From the NCBI GenBank assembly GCA_026075535.2, contig AP026543.1:4526001-4590000 (forward strand): a DNA stretch of 64,000 nt, read 5' to 3'. The position numbers and the translations under genes were made by a program. Positions 1-10,176 of this stretch are shown one piece after another. How positions within the stretch are numbered: position 1 is the stretch's first letter; every line of letters starts with the position of its first letter. Source of the DNA: Tricholoma matsutake (lineage: Eukaryota; Basidiomycota; Agaricomycetes; Agaricales; Tricholomataceae). The notes beneath the pieces were generated by a model, which saw only the letters and a program-made list of their open reading frames with translations, searched no databases and was not told the origin of the DNA.

Positions 1-1198
1 GCCTGATGTTCGAACTCGCCTTCAGGCGTTCTATATGCCGACGTTTTGATATCGTCGTCTTCACCGCTGCCTGGTATTCCTCAAGAACTCCAGTGCGCAT
101 TAACAAAGTTTCCTTCGCAGATCTTGCATTCATTCCTTGATAGCCCAAGGAGTCTCCCACCACAACGCATTCACTGATGGCTTGCGCATGTCCAAGGTCA
201 GCAATGCTATGCCAAACTCGTCCAATCTTGCGGAATGTGTTCCCCAGTGGAGGATGTGCTTCAGTCGTGGCAACATTGATAAGCTTATTGCCCATCTCAA
301 TATGTACCCCAGCGAGTGCTGTGATGTACATGTTGAACAAAAAAGGAGAGGGGAAAGAATGCATTGACACATACTTTTGCGAGCCACAGCAAGTTTGTCA
401 ACCGCCTTGGCGGTATCAAAGAACTGAGTCTCCAACTTCGTCAGCTCAAATCGAGCTCGTTGAAGTTCTTCATCCTCATCAGGCACCCCTCGACGAATAA
501 GACTGAATCCTCCTGTCGCTTTTCGGCGAGGTCGGGGTGTGGGTTGGTATCCAAAGTCATTTTCAATGAACGAGCGAACATCCTCATCGTGGAGCAGAAT
601 TGGGTCCTCGCATACCCTCGTAATCCATCGTTGCAACATGATTTTGACCAGACGATCATCCTCCTCATCTGTTGGAGCAGAGGACTGTGCTAAGGGCAAC
701 GCTGGTATCATAGTTTGAGGATTGCTATGAATGATAGACTCATAAAACTGCTGGAACTCGAGGTAAGAGCGCGACACGTTGCGATAGGTTGTACCTGTAA
801 AATTAGAGAGATTGGTCTAGTGTGCGGTTAGTGTGATATGCGAGGCAAAGGAAGAATACAGCGAAACTCACTTGTGCGTCGAGCTTGACCAGTATATCTC
901 TCCGATTTCTATCCAAGCCAGTAATTCTCACTCTGAGATACGGCTCTGTCCTCTCAAAAGAAGTGCCATTGGATCCAACAGTATCTCGTGGAGAGATAAG
1001 TCCAGCTTCAGGTTGACCGTAAATCTGGGGCTCTTTTCCATAGAGTCCTGGCGATGGACCCTTGTCAGGGGTTGGAGGAGCAGGGGAAGCTTGCCTAAGG
1101 TTAGGTAAGGGAGAATTGGGAGGATGAGGAGTAGTTGGCCAAGGTGGAATTGGGTCGCTTCCACCAAAGGCTGCAGTTGAGCTCAAAGGATCGAACAT
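1..1198 (-). CDS. VPS17: Vps17-like retromer sorting nexin (PX-BAR), 3' end cut by window
   Basis: Predicted retromer SNX-BAR subunit; in fungi Vps17 pairs with Vps5 on endosomes to tubulate membrane for endosome-to-Golgi retrieval. Three exons read cleanly: 1198-872, 816-375 and 318-1, separated by 55- and 56-bp GT-AG introns with matching phases. The first exon is a Pro/Ser-rich N-terminus ending in the start of a PX domain (YLRVRITGLDRNRRDILVKL). Exon 2 completes the PX domain (TTYRNVSRSYLEFQQFYES). Exon 3 has the BAR/Vps5-type helical region (LGNTFRKIGRVWHSIADLG, then GYQGMNARSAKETLLMRTGV), which is highly typical of Vps17. The start is the ATG at 1198. The C-terminal part of the BAR domain lies beyond base 1. 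It lies 107 bp downstream of the GH17 gene on the same strand. I am confident of the family; splice sites are read by eye. Confidence 0.9.
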
Positions 1199-1305
1199 GA
1201 ATTCGGCGTTGGGTGAGTTTTCGGAATGAGTTTGAAGTATTACGTAATACATTGTCCCAAATACTACAGTCAAATCTACCAGTAACCACCGACCTCATGC
1301 TGAAT

Positions 1306-3060
1306 TTAAGGCACAGGACAGTCAGGTATTCTGACACCTTTAAGAGTCTGACTGCACTGCAATGAGCATCAACATCATACTATCGCTCAACAGACAACTT
1401 ACTCTTCGCGAAAGAGTCCCCACCATCCCTGAAGGTTAAACATTAGAAGAGCTTGTAATAATCCAGTGAAAATCGTACCTCGACACCGCTGTATTGAATG
1501 TCCTAGATAGATAAAGTCATCAGCGTGGCAAATATACACTTCTTCACTATACACACCTTCCATTTCTCATCAAAGAACTATAGATGATGATCAGAATCAC
1601 CTATACAGCAGAATTTTCTGAATTACCTCAAAAAAGAAATAAGGGATGCCTCTCGCATTTGCTTGACAAATGAATTTGTCCAAGAACACTTGAAGGTTGG
1701 CTTCCGAAGCGACGGAGACGCCATTGTTGGCATTTCCAGCGTCGGACGATGCCTGTAAACACAAGGGTCAATGAAGCGCTATCGGAATAACTCGACGAAG
1801 TCAGCGCACGGTTGGCCAGCCTGTTTCCGCAATGTACATCTTGGGCTGTTACGCAGAGCTTAAATTATGGCGGTCGTGGAACCAAGAAAAACAACCGAAC
1901 CTTGTTGGGCAAAAGTGACGCTGGCCGAACATTCGTGTCCTCGAAGAAATTTATTACCCAATCAGAGGCACCCTCGGCAGATGTGTTCGCAAACCATGCA
2001 TGTACGTTGGACAGCTAAGACCAAACCATCATTGCCGTGAAGAGAACAACTCATATAAAGACTTACACCATAATCAACTGAGCTGAGAATTTCTCTGCTA
2101 AAGAAACTACCTGCGTCCGAGTTACCTACTGGTATATTGACACCCATGTCAGTGAGCATATTCCGCGTGTCCTGAATATAAGCCTTAAGGATGGAGGCGC
2201 CTACGACAATAGCATCAGCTAGCACCAACGGGAAACCGGAATGGCATACCCTCCATTCCAACTATGCCATTAGGGTCTTGCTGGTTGTGCTGAAGAAGAT
2301 AGCTGCGAAGAGATTAGTCTGCGTTTCTCAAATCCTACAGGTCATTACTTGAGCATAAACTCGTTCCCAACGGTGATTCCAGCAATGTGATCGGGTCCAT
2401 ATGTTTGGATAGCCTTCCCGATAACGTCACGTTGTCGTTTGTACGCTTCGTTGTCTAAAGGGAGGACATAGTTTCCCAGGAAAGCTTTCATGTCAACTTT
2501 CGTCTGTTTGATGGCCTCAAGCTGATGAAAAATAGCATGACTAGAGTTGCGCAGAAATCTACACAGAGAGAAACCTACGACAAGGGCGGACTGGTTGCAG
2601 TCAGCGCCATAAAGGCGCACGCGATTCGTCAACTGCGACATAATCTAGACAGAATGAATTTGACCGGCATAGTTGAACGGAGAAGGTGGCACCTGAATAT
2701 CTTTGACAACACTCTCTATGTTTTGAGTAAGAAAATGATGAAGTTGCTAAGCAAGATACACAGACCCAAAGAGCTTCCACAGGCAGGCATTTGGGAACCT
2801 TTGGGGGTATAGGCCATGCCATAGAACGACTTATGCAACCTTGGATCTTTAGCAAATACACTAGGATCAGGTGTGGAATCCGAAGCCTTGTGTTTCTGTT
2901 TCTGAGGCAGCACCACACCGAGAGCAACACTGATTGCTATAAGGACAGCAAGAGCAATGAGAGAGCCGTTGACCTGTGCAGAATGAGTCCTGGGTTTCTA
3001 ACACATGCTATGAGCACACACGATCCACTTCAACCGCCGTTGTCCCGCTGCTGGCTTCAT
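1306..3060 (-). CDS. GH17 glucan beta-1,3-glucosidase, type II membrane-anchored, 14 exons
   Basis: Predicted cell-wall beta-1,3-glucanase/glucanosyltransferase of glycoside hydrolase family 17. Exons: 3060-3022, 2973-2766, 2715-2693, 2644-2579, 2521-2349, 2302-2250, 2200-2067, 2014-1901, 1845-1810, 1752-1627, 1577-1557, 1502-1479, 1428-1403, 1351-1306. They sum to 1089 nt, giving 362 aa with no frame conflict. A short basic N-terminus (MKPAAGQRRLKW) precedes one hydrophobic segment (IVNGSLIALAVLIAISVALG), so the enzyme is probably a type II membrane protein with the catalytic domain outside or in the secretory lumen. Family motifs: FYGMAYTP, LTNRVRLYGADCNQ, the acid/base Glu in GITVGNEF, the nucleophile Glu in YIAETGWPT, and WWGLF near the end. 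An in-frame TAG lies upstream of the ATG. The small exons of 21-36 nt are unusual but each encodes conserved family sequence. Confidence 0.92.
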
Positions 3061-3802
3061 TATAGTGAGGGTGTCAGAAACGGTATTGGACTAGAGGAAG
3101 GAGCGAGGACGCCGTATCTTCATAGAGACACCACGGATAAGCCTGGCTTAGACTTTGGCTTGGCGTACGGGAAGATCGTAAAGACGCAAGATGCACTGCC
3201 CAGTGAGACATGAAATCCTTGGCGTCGCGTCCAACCCGATAACGGTCTCTTAAAAACGCTGACACGCAAAACGAGTTGGGCCTGTTTATAAGCACAAAGC
3301 AACACTCGACGAGAACGACGCGACTGTCGACCACTGGACGTGTTGCGATTTTGTATAAGTGGAAAAGGGGAAAAAAGGGTGAGGACTCTACAACATGGCA
3401 ACGGCCCTTGCTGCCTAGACAGTGCGTGTTAAGTGTAGGAGGCATAGTTTGAAGTCGGCACGTTCTTGGCTGAAACTCTTCGGTGGCTAGCATGGAAAGG
3501 GCATTCAAACTTCTTGACATCGGAGTTGTCACAATGGTAAGTCTTCAGGTTGACGAGATCATTGAATGTTCATTGCAAACTGATGTTGAAGTACTTTCAT
3601 CAGGTCCGAGCACTGGCCGCAATCAATAATCACACGATCGATGCACAGATGCCAAATGGCGACAGCGTTAACTCTGTCCACTTCCTACATATAAAAGTAG
3701 CATACATCGTAAGATAAGTTATCTATATGGATAATAAGTATAACCACGCTCGTCTACACCCCTACGCTCGTCTGCACCCTCAGCCCCTCCCGGGTAACCG
3801 TA
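3061..3802. other. Intergenic region between GH17 5' end and RIB1 3' end
   Basis: About 740 bp separate the GH17 start codon from the RIB1 stop codon. It contains the presumed GH17 promoter. Open frames here (for example 3074-3532 minus) lack any recognisable domain and overlap in several frames, so I do not call a gene. No repeat or RNA gene was seen. Confidence 0.5.
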
Positions 3803-5362
3803 TCAGGCGTCCAATCCGTCCATCCACAACGGCAACATATGACCCATCTTCAAAACCTTAGTCCGCAGATATTTATCAAGATCGTCGCCGTAAACTGCAT
3901 TCCCACCGATCAATGTCGCACCAGCTATCCTCTCATTCTCATCTTCATCCCGTCGAATAACAACGGAGATAGGTTCCGCTGGCACCTTTGTTGGTGCTAG
4001 CTGGTGTCTCATCTGCCAGCTCCTCGGAATCATCGGAACGCGCTCCACAACGGTCAAGCCGTCGCTCTGCAGTGCCTCTACTTTATCGGGGTTATTGGTG
4101 AGAACACGCACACCTTCTCCTAATCCCTTCTCCGTGTCGTTTCCCATGCCCAGATCACGCAGGATGGCAACGGCAATCTCGTAACCACGTTCGTCTGCCT
4201 GATGTCCTAGCATGAGGTTGGCCGTTACAGTATCATGACCTAGGTCCTGCAGGTTGTAAGCTCGGATCTTTGACAGAAGGCCGATCCCACGACCTTCCTG
4301 CCGAAGGTATATTACAGCGCCTCGGCCAGGAATTGTGGTAGGTTTGTCTAGAGGTGATGTCGGGGGAAGGGTGATAGGTTGAGATATAAGTCTGATTGCC
4401 TCGTCTAATTGCTCCCCGCAATCACAACGCATGCTACCCACGGTTTCTCCGGTAAAACACTCGGAGTGGATCCGAATGAGCGGGGGAGGAATATTTCTCA
4501 TGACATTCACCCAAGACGGGAGATGAGATGATGGATCGGATGCTCTTTGAGACGTTGGTAACAATCGTCCAACGTAAGCCCCACGGGTGATACGATCCAT
4601 CTCAGTCTCGTTGTCGTCCCATACCGCATCTAGAGAGCGCGATCGGAGAGGAGGTGCTGATCCGGACTTCTCGGACAGCTGTGCTGGATCTATAACGATG
4701 GCGAGATGTTCCTTACTATCGCGATTATTGTGGTATAGGTGTAAGAAAACGGGGCCATGGGGAGTAGGTATGCGTGTGCGGGCCATACATTTTACTTCAA
4801 CAGATCCGGACGTAGTCCTCGGAGGTACGACGGGTTCGGAAGACAGTGATGGTTTGGACCGAGACTTTACCTCCACACTGGAAAGAGTCGACGGAGAGAT
4901 TAAAGATGGTCTCCGCTTTTTGGTAGCGAGTGGGAGATTATCTACTAATTTGAGGGGGTCCGTCTCACGCTCTATGGGATTGTTCTCCTTGCCTCCATCG
5001 GAAGCGGGAAGACTTTGCAGGCGTTGTTTACGAGGAGCTTGTCTGCTGACGTATGTGAGCCGCCTACGCTCAGATTTTGTGGAAGAGTCCTCGCCAATCC
5101 ATTTTGTCCAGTCCCAAGAGCCTTCGAATTGAGGAAGTACAACACCTGGAAAGAAGTCGTGGTGGTAATGATTTCGAGTGACATTCGGACCGGAGGCTGC
5201 TGCGGCAGCAATCAAGAGAGGGTCAAGGGCCGCATCTCGACGTTCAAAAGTCTTAAGGGTTGGCACTGCTGGACCAGTGAGCATATCGAGTAAAGCAGCA
5301 TCTGACTGAAGGTCAGAGTGGTCAGAGGGGGAGAAAGGCTGCGAAGGATTCCTCAAATGCAT
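3803..5362 (-). CDS. RIB1: GTP cyclohydrolase II (riboflavin biosynthesis)
   Basis: Single-exon gene for a 519-aa protein. GTP cyclohydrolase II opens GTP to a diaminopyrimidine phosphate, formate and pyrophosphate, the first committed step of riboflavin synthesis, in the cytosol. The catalytic domain lies about residues 190-470. The zinc ligands are visible as Cys302, Cys313 and Cys315 (ECFTGETVGSMRCDCGEQ). The substrate-binding signature QEGRGIGL is at 355-362, followed by YNLQDLGHDTVTANLMLG and TNNPDKVEAL. The N-terminal ~190 residues are a low-complexity extension rich in Ser, Pro and charged residues; yeast Rib1 is shorter. The start is the first ATG of the open frame at 5362. The gene runs tail-first toward GH17 and shares its roughly 200-bp upstream region with the divergent gene starting near 5565. 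Confidence 0.95.
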   Translation of the reverse strand: MHLRNPSQPFSPSDHSDLQSDAALLDMLTGPAVPTLKTFERRDAALDPLLIAAAAASGPNVTRNHYHHDFFPGVVLPQFEGSWDWTKWIGEDSSTKSERRRLTYVSRQAPRKQRLQSLPASDGGKENNPIERETDPLKLVDNLPLATKKRRPSLISPSTLSSVEVKSRSKPSLSSEPVVPPRTTSGSVEVKCMARTRIPTPHGPVFLHLYHNNRDSKEHLAIVIDPAQLSEKSGSAPPLRSRSLDAVWDDNETEMDRITRGAYVGRLLPTSQRASDPSSHLPSWVNVMRNIPPPLIRIHSECFTGETVGSMRCDCGEQLDEAIRLISQPITLPPTSPLDKPTTIPGRGAVIYLRQEGRGIGLLSKIRAYNLQDLGHDTVTANLMLGHQADERGYEIAVAILRDLGMGNDTEKGLGEGVRVLTNNPDKVEALQSDGLTVVERVPMIPRSWQMRHQLAPTKVPAEPISVVIRRDEDENERIAGATLIGGNAVYGDDLDKYLRTKVLKMGHMLPLWMDGLDA

Positions 5363-5564
5363 GCTGGGATGAAAGGATGGTATACGTAGTTTGCTCGGGG
5401 TAGGCTATGCCAGTTTTAAATACGGTATGTAACAAGTTTGTAACAAAAGTAAGCGCCGGGCCGGGAGTTTGACCGGTTGCAATTACATAAGCAGATTTTA
5501 TCATCTGCACGGGAGCGCGTCTCCATTTTTCTTCATTCTATTTATAATCCAGGGAAAACCGTCA

Positions 5565-6322
5565 ATGTTGCAGGGACTACCACCACACCTACCATGGGTC
5601 ATTGATTTGATCCAACCTCTTGGTTCTGCCACAGAATGTGTATCCTTTTATTAATGCTACTTGTCATGCAGTAAGAAGTTTCCTATGGTTTTATATCTTT
5701 AACTCGAGCTCTAATTATCTCAACTAGAACATTCGCTGCCCCGACCTCGTCGACTAACGTTTCCATCACCGCTACCCAGTCCACAGTTCGAAGCATAACC
5801 CGCAGTCATTATGTTCCAACTATCCACCATTCACCATCCCATTTTACATTCCCTACGCGACTGACATTCACTCCAGCCCCTCCCATTCCCACGTCGTGGC
5901 GGGGCCCTGGTCCTGCCACAAACCGGCCTGCAAGTAATAACCCAGCTTCCATATTTTTTGAAGTCTTTGGTGCCGTAATTGGGTTCGTCCTCGTCCTCGG
6001 CCTCACGCGCTGTCTTTACAATTACCACAAGACCCCTCCCCCGGACCGGATAAGTGGAGTGGTGAATAGATACCATCTGCAGAGGGAACTTGAGGAGCTG
6101 GAGCGAAATCCTTTTGCTCTTCGACGTCCTTCTCTACGAGATCCAGCCCCTCCATACATACCGAAGCCACCATCTTACTCAGAAAGCCCTTCATCGCTTC
6201 CACCGCATGGTCCTGAGTACGCCGAAGTGCCCAGTGGGGATCATCCTGGCTCCCCAATTACTCCGCGAGTGACGTTCGAGGCTGCGACCGCACCACCAAA
6301 CCATTTCCCACTCAATGGATGA
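5565..6322 (+). CDS. Small single-pass membrane protein of unknown function
   Basis: A plus-strand frame runs from about 5742 to the stop at 6320-6322. It encodes a Ser/Thr/Pro-rich segment (5742-5940), one clear transmembrane segment (FFEVFGAVIGFVLVLGL), then a basic cytosolic tail with RYHLQRELEELERNPFALRR and Pro-rich PPYIPKPPSY. Similar architecture (mucin-like ectodomain, one TM, ELEELERNP-type tail) is familiar from uncharacterised Agaricomycete proteins, but I cannot name a function. The 5' end is uncertain: an ATG at 5565 starts a short plausible exon (MLQGLPPHLPWVIDLIQPLG) followed by a GT near 5638-5640 and several AG choices before 5742; I could not settle the phase. It is divergent from RIB1. 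Confidence 0.6.
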
Positions 6323-7589
6323 TAACATCGTATTCTTTTTTCGGCAACCATCATGCATCATGTATCGCTTTGTATAGGACAATAGCAAGCAGAAGGATAT
6401 ATTCCATGGGAAATCTCACACAGCTTGTGCCGGAAGCAAATCAGAACCGGAACTCGGTGAGATCAGTGGCCCTTAGGACGTGATACGGAGTTTCGACAGG
6501 ACTTGCATAGTAGACGTATCCGCTACTCTCAGATTACCTACATTCATTCCAACGGTCCCATCTCCTTGCTCCGACAACAAGTCATATCTAGTATTGAAAG
6601 CAATAGATTTTACGCGTCTGTGGAAATAGTGTTAAAGGCTGCTCCATCACAGCGTAAGCGATATTTGCCGGAACCATGCGCGCTCGCTCGACAAACATTA
6701 GTGTTACTAATTTCGCTGTACGTTGATTGGTCGGCAAAATTAGTAGCGGTCAAAGTAAGGCGATTTATGTCCTCGATTTTTGGGGCACGGACAATCGCAG
6801 AATTGAATCGCGATAGGATTATCGAAGCCAATATCGATTATTTGATGTGCTTACATTTTGCTTACATCGCCCAGAAAGATCACGAAGAAATCATTGTCCA
6901 ATATATTAATCGCCTACAATACCTAATCGTCACGTGGCTCAAATTATTAATCATAAACCTTAAATTACTCAGCAAACAAGTGACAGCTACATAGTTACAT
7001 AAACGCCAATGTCACGTGCTATTCCAAAACGGGCGAATTTCATTTGGGGCCTCGCAATGCCCCGCTAATTTAAACTCCGACACATGCAGTGAAAAACGGT
7101 ACACATGTAGATCGTATTCCACAGAAGAATTAGATAGGCTTTATGTGAGAAAAATTGTTCCTATTGACGAAAATGAAAAAGTCTTGGTAGTGGAATTTTT
7201 TTAAATGGTCTCATTCTTCTAATACAGCTTTCTCAACCACAAGATCTCAACATTGAGAAATTTAAAAAAAAATCTGCAACCAAGAAATTGATTAGAAGTC
7301 TATGAAATAGTGTTCTCCAACTTTATTTCAGGAGAAACAGTTGTGTGGAAGCCAATCTACATGATACAGTCATTCATGGTGTATATCCTTCCTAAAAAGG
7401 AAATAAATGTGATCAACACTTAGCTTAAATGAGTAGCGCAAATTTTTTTCCTTCGTCTCTGTTGTGCTTGCTCCTGCTGGGGATGCCTAGATGCTCCTGG
7501 CAGCAGCGGGCACACACTGGCAGTCTAGTACACCTATGGAAGATTAGTGTGTAGGACCACAAAAATCAGGACCCATGTTCCTTACTGAC
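6323..7589. other. Gene-free stretch left of the first transposon nest
   Basis: I see no supportable gene. A 163-codon plus frame at 6503-6994 and a 73-codon minus frame inside it have no recognisable domain and look like chance. Composition shifts from CpG-containing sequence to transposon-like sequence at about 7.4-7.6 kb. Confidence 0.4.
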
Positions 7590-7957
7590 TTCTGCCATAC
7601 AGAAGGAGCTGGCCAAGCAGCGAGCTCACACTGATGATAACACATGGAAATATCGGAACAAAGCGTGAGAAGCACTTCGTGCCAAGACCACCTGAGATCT
7701 TCTTTGAGCTGAGAAAGTGCATATTTATAATGCGGCGCGTGCAAAGGCCAGTTGCATACCACAGCAAAAAGTGCATGCTGTGACAAAGGCACTCAAAAAT
7801 GCAAGAGCTATACCAGATCAGTGCTACAAGGGTGTAGTACAGGACAAGTGCCAGGAGATGCTCCGAGACCTGCAGACTCTTAATGTGCCAGTCAAGAAGT
7901 TGAATGAAGTAGTGCATGTTGTGGGCAGAGGGTTTGGACTCGAGATCAAGGACAATG
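7590..7957 (+). pseudogene. Decayed fragment resembling coiled-coil proteins linked to KDZ-type elements
   Basis: Broken plus-strand coding sequence. Conceptual frames read ELAKQRAHTDDNTWKYRNKA, then after stops NAARAKASCIPQQKVHAVTK and MLRDLQTLNVPVKKLNEVVH, ending GRGFGLEIKDN at a GTAAGT. The pattern (coiled coil, then an RDLQxLNVPVxKLNxVxxxVG segment) resembles proteins encoded near KDZ-type transposons in Agaricomycetes; that match is from memory and is tentative. It is fused at about 7958 to gypsy gag sequence, so it is a truncated relic. Confidence 0.35.
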
Positions 7958-8162
7958 TAAGTATGAATGGCTCAAGATTGCTCAAGCAGCAGGTCAAGCA
8001 AATGCAAAGTCCACACACATCAACAGCACCATGACAGTGGCAGGAGGGAGCACTCCTGCAGTCCTCACAAACATGACTAATACCATTCAGGCATTCACAG
8101 CTAAGCTGACTCAGGCTGAGCATGATCTTTTTAAGGCTCATCGCAGCTGCTTCCATTGCAGG

Positions 8163-8309
8163 TAGTGTTTGTTGCCTTAACCAACTTGGGGCATTTTTGT
8201 ATTTTTGAAATAACTTGACACAATGCACTCAGCCTGCTTAGTGTTGAGTGCATTGTGTCAAGTTATTTCAAAAATACAAAAATGCTCCAAGTCAGTCAAG
8301 GCAACACTA
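8163..8309. mobile_element. hAT-1: 147-bp fold-back hAT-like MITE
   Basis: Nearly the whole element is an inverted repeat: arms 8171-8231 and 8245-8305 around a 13-nt loop. Both ends read TAGTGTT...TTGCCTT from outside inwards. Flanks 8155-8162 (attgcagg) and 8310-8317 (gttgcagg) form an 8-bp target duplication with one mismatch. It splits the Gypsy-A gag zinc knuckle, and removing element plus one flank restores the knuckle in frame. TIR start and 8-bp duplication fit the hAT superfamily. No coding capacity. Confidence 0.85.
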
Positions 8310-8497
8310 GTTGCAGGTTATTCTATGCAAGACATTTCTCAGGCAGCTGCCCCCTTAGAAACAAAGGGAGACCAACTCTGGGAGCTTGCAAAAACATCAC
8401 GATTAGCGAGGCGCTAGGGCACGGCATGGGTTACCCATGGTTATTTGTGGGTTTTGAGAAGAATACATATTTTAATAGTAAACTAAGTTAATAGAAA

Positions 8498-8770
8498 CCC
8501 CCTCGCTCATGTTTGGAGCGAGGGAGGGGGTGGTGGACCTATTCTAATAAATAAATTACATTAAATTAATATAGAAAACCCCCCCCTCTGCATTTCGAGT
8601 GAGGGAGAAGGTGGTGGTGCCTGTAGTCAATGAAAACAAAACAAAAAACCCCCCCTCTCGCGTTTGGAGCGAGGGAGGGGGGTGGTGCCTGTAGTTGCCG
8701 AGAACAGAATGAGTAACCCCCCTGCTCGCATTTGCAGTGAGAGAGGAAGGGGGTGCTGCCTGTAGTCGTT
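8498..8770. repeat. Tandem hairpin repeat, about 70-bp period, 4 copies
   Basis: Four units start near 8498, 8576, 8646 and 8716. Each has a C-rich arm and a G-rich arm that can pair (for example CCCCCTCGCTC with GAGCGAGGGAGGGGG), followed by a GGTGGTGCCTGTAG-type tail. Related C-rich/G-rich hairpins recur at 62541-62707. Confidence 0.75.
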
Positions 8771-8975
8771 GATCCCCGATTCCACCCCATGAGCAGTTGC
8801 TCGTGGCAGCAGTTGGGTCCTCAGGTCCTCCTCCTGGTCATCGTCGTCATTCCACCCACTATCCGCCCCATGAGCAGTTGCTCGTGAGGCTGGGGTGGGT
8901 GGTGTGCCATCGTGACATGGCGGCATTGGCATGGGGTCATTCCGTGTGAGCTCCTCATTCCAAGGGAATTCCAAC

Positions 8976-9077
8976 CTAGGAAATGAAAGAAACAAAATAG
9001 TTAGTTTACAAAAAAAGAAACAAACAAAAAAAAAAACTTACCATGGGCCCAAACAATGCAATCATGTCATTTGGGCC
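8976..9077 (-). other. Hairpin-plus-intron module (copy 1)
   Basis: On the minus strand a palindrome at 9077-9045 (GGCCCAAATGAC ... GGGCCC) is followed by ATG|GTAAGT, a T-rich stretch, a TAAACTAACT branch-like site and CCTAG|GTTGG. The intron-like span is 9041-8976, 66 nt. Confidence 0.6.
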
Positions 9078-9146
9078 TGGGTGATGTGGCACTGTTGGGT
9101 GTGTGTCGTTAGCTGTTGTCATCCATCATTATCAGTAGTTTAGAAC

Positions 9147-9247
9147 CTGAAAAAGAAGAAACATAATCAATTAGTTTACAAAAAACAAGAAATGAAACAC
9201 AAAAAAACTTACTATAGGCCCAAATGATGATTTGCGTTGTTTGGGCC
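9147..9247 (-). other. Hairpin-plus-intron module (copy 2)
   Basis: Palindrome 9247-9217 (GGCCCAAAC ... CATTTGGGCC type) followed on the minus strand by ATA|GTAAGT, AAACTAATTGA and TTTCAG|GTTC. The intron-like span is 9212-9147, also 66 nt. Confidence 0.6.
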
Positions 9248-10176
9248 ATGCTATGGTGGTGGTTGAATCATCATATAGTTTAGAAATAGACATGTCGTGA
9301 GTATTTAACAAGGTCAGATGATTACTCACCTGACCAAAATCCAGGTACCGGCATACCCACACATACCCGTAACACCGTGGAAAAGGGTACGGTGTTGCCC
9401 GGGTATGGCAATCCCATACCTGTACCCATGCCCATGCCATGCCATACGAGGTGCTCAAGGCCAATGCAGCTATGGTAGTGGTGGGCATGTTTGAGACCGA
9501 TGATGAGGAGCAATTCAAAATGTTCAAGGGTGAAGCTTCAGAGTATGTGACAGAACCTTTCTCCTTACCATCACACTTGTGGTGGGACTGCTGTATTGAT
9601 GCCCCCTTAACATGCACACCCACACCAATTTGAGCCCTTATTGACCATGGTTCTCCCCCAGTGCTGATTTCATCTGAGATGGTAGAGATCTTGGGGCTCA
9701 CACAATGCAAACTATTCAAGCCCTTTCAAGTTACTGGTGCCTTTGTGAATGGACAGAGAAATTTGGACACTACATTATCAGAATACTGTAAAGTACCTCG
9801 CAATCGCCAGATGCATTATGGAAATCAAGAGTAATTAATGCAATCATTTGCCTAAACCTTCACATGGGGATCATTCTCAGCCTTGATTTCCTGGAATGAA
9901 ACAAGATTGTCATTGACACAGAGCTGAGAACGGCAGTTGCAAAAGATTCCCTATATGACCTTTTGAACCCACCCAAAGTAGAACGTAAAAAGTATCAGCA
10001 CAGGATCAGAGGAGAGCGATGGCTAGAGTGATAACAAAGGGTCTCTCACAAGCGTGAGAGGACCGGAAGCTTGTACACAAAGAACTGCACTGTATCTTTG
10101 TGGAAAACCCAGCACATTTCAATCTCAATGCACATACAACAAAGACCCCATGTGTAATCATGGTGGTTAAGAAACA

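Larger units (their letters stand above)
8415..9446. mobile_element. hAT-2: 1.03-kb hAT-like element with hairpin tandem repeats and two intron-like modules
   Basis: Left end TAGGGCACGGCATGGG; right end, read inward, TATGGCATGGCATGGG. Target duplication 8407-8414 (cgaggcgc) and 9447-9454 (cgaggtgc), one mismatch. Removing it joins gag ISEA to LKANAAM in frame. Inside: four hairpin repeats (8498-8770), two GAGCAGTTGCTC palindromes (about 8783-8805 and 8863-8885), and two hairpin-plus-intron modules on the minus strand (9212-9147 and 9041-8976). No transposase frame was found, so it is non-autonomous. Confidence 0.85.
7958..9990 (+). pseudogene. Gypsy-A gag C-terminus and protease, interrupted twice
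   Basis: Gag reads KIAQAAGQANAKSTHINSTM from 7958 and reaches the first half of a zinc knuckle, SCFHC, where hAT-1 is inserted. After hAT-1 the knuckle resumes as RLFYARHFSGSC, giving a CX2CX6HX4C pattern. The frame is then cut at ISEA by hAT-2 and resumes as LKANAAMVVVGMFETDDEEQ. The aspartic protease follows with ALIDHGSPPVLISSEMVEIL (Asp-His-Gly active-site variant typical of some fungal gypsy elements) and NGQRNLDTTLSEYCK. Several stops and shifts follow at 9800-10170, so the protein is not intact. Confidence 0.8.

Noticed and set aside
3074..3532. 152-codon minus-strand frame upstream of the GH17 gene
   Set aside because: Overlaps the first GH17 exon and promoter, shows no domain and is low in conserved-looking segments.
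6503..6994. 163-codon plus-strand frame
   Set aside because: No recognisable domain, unusual composition for this genome's genes, and a competing frame on the other strand. Treated as chance.
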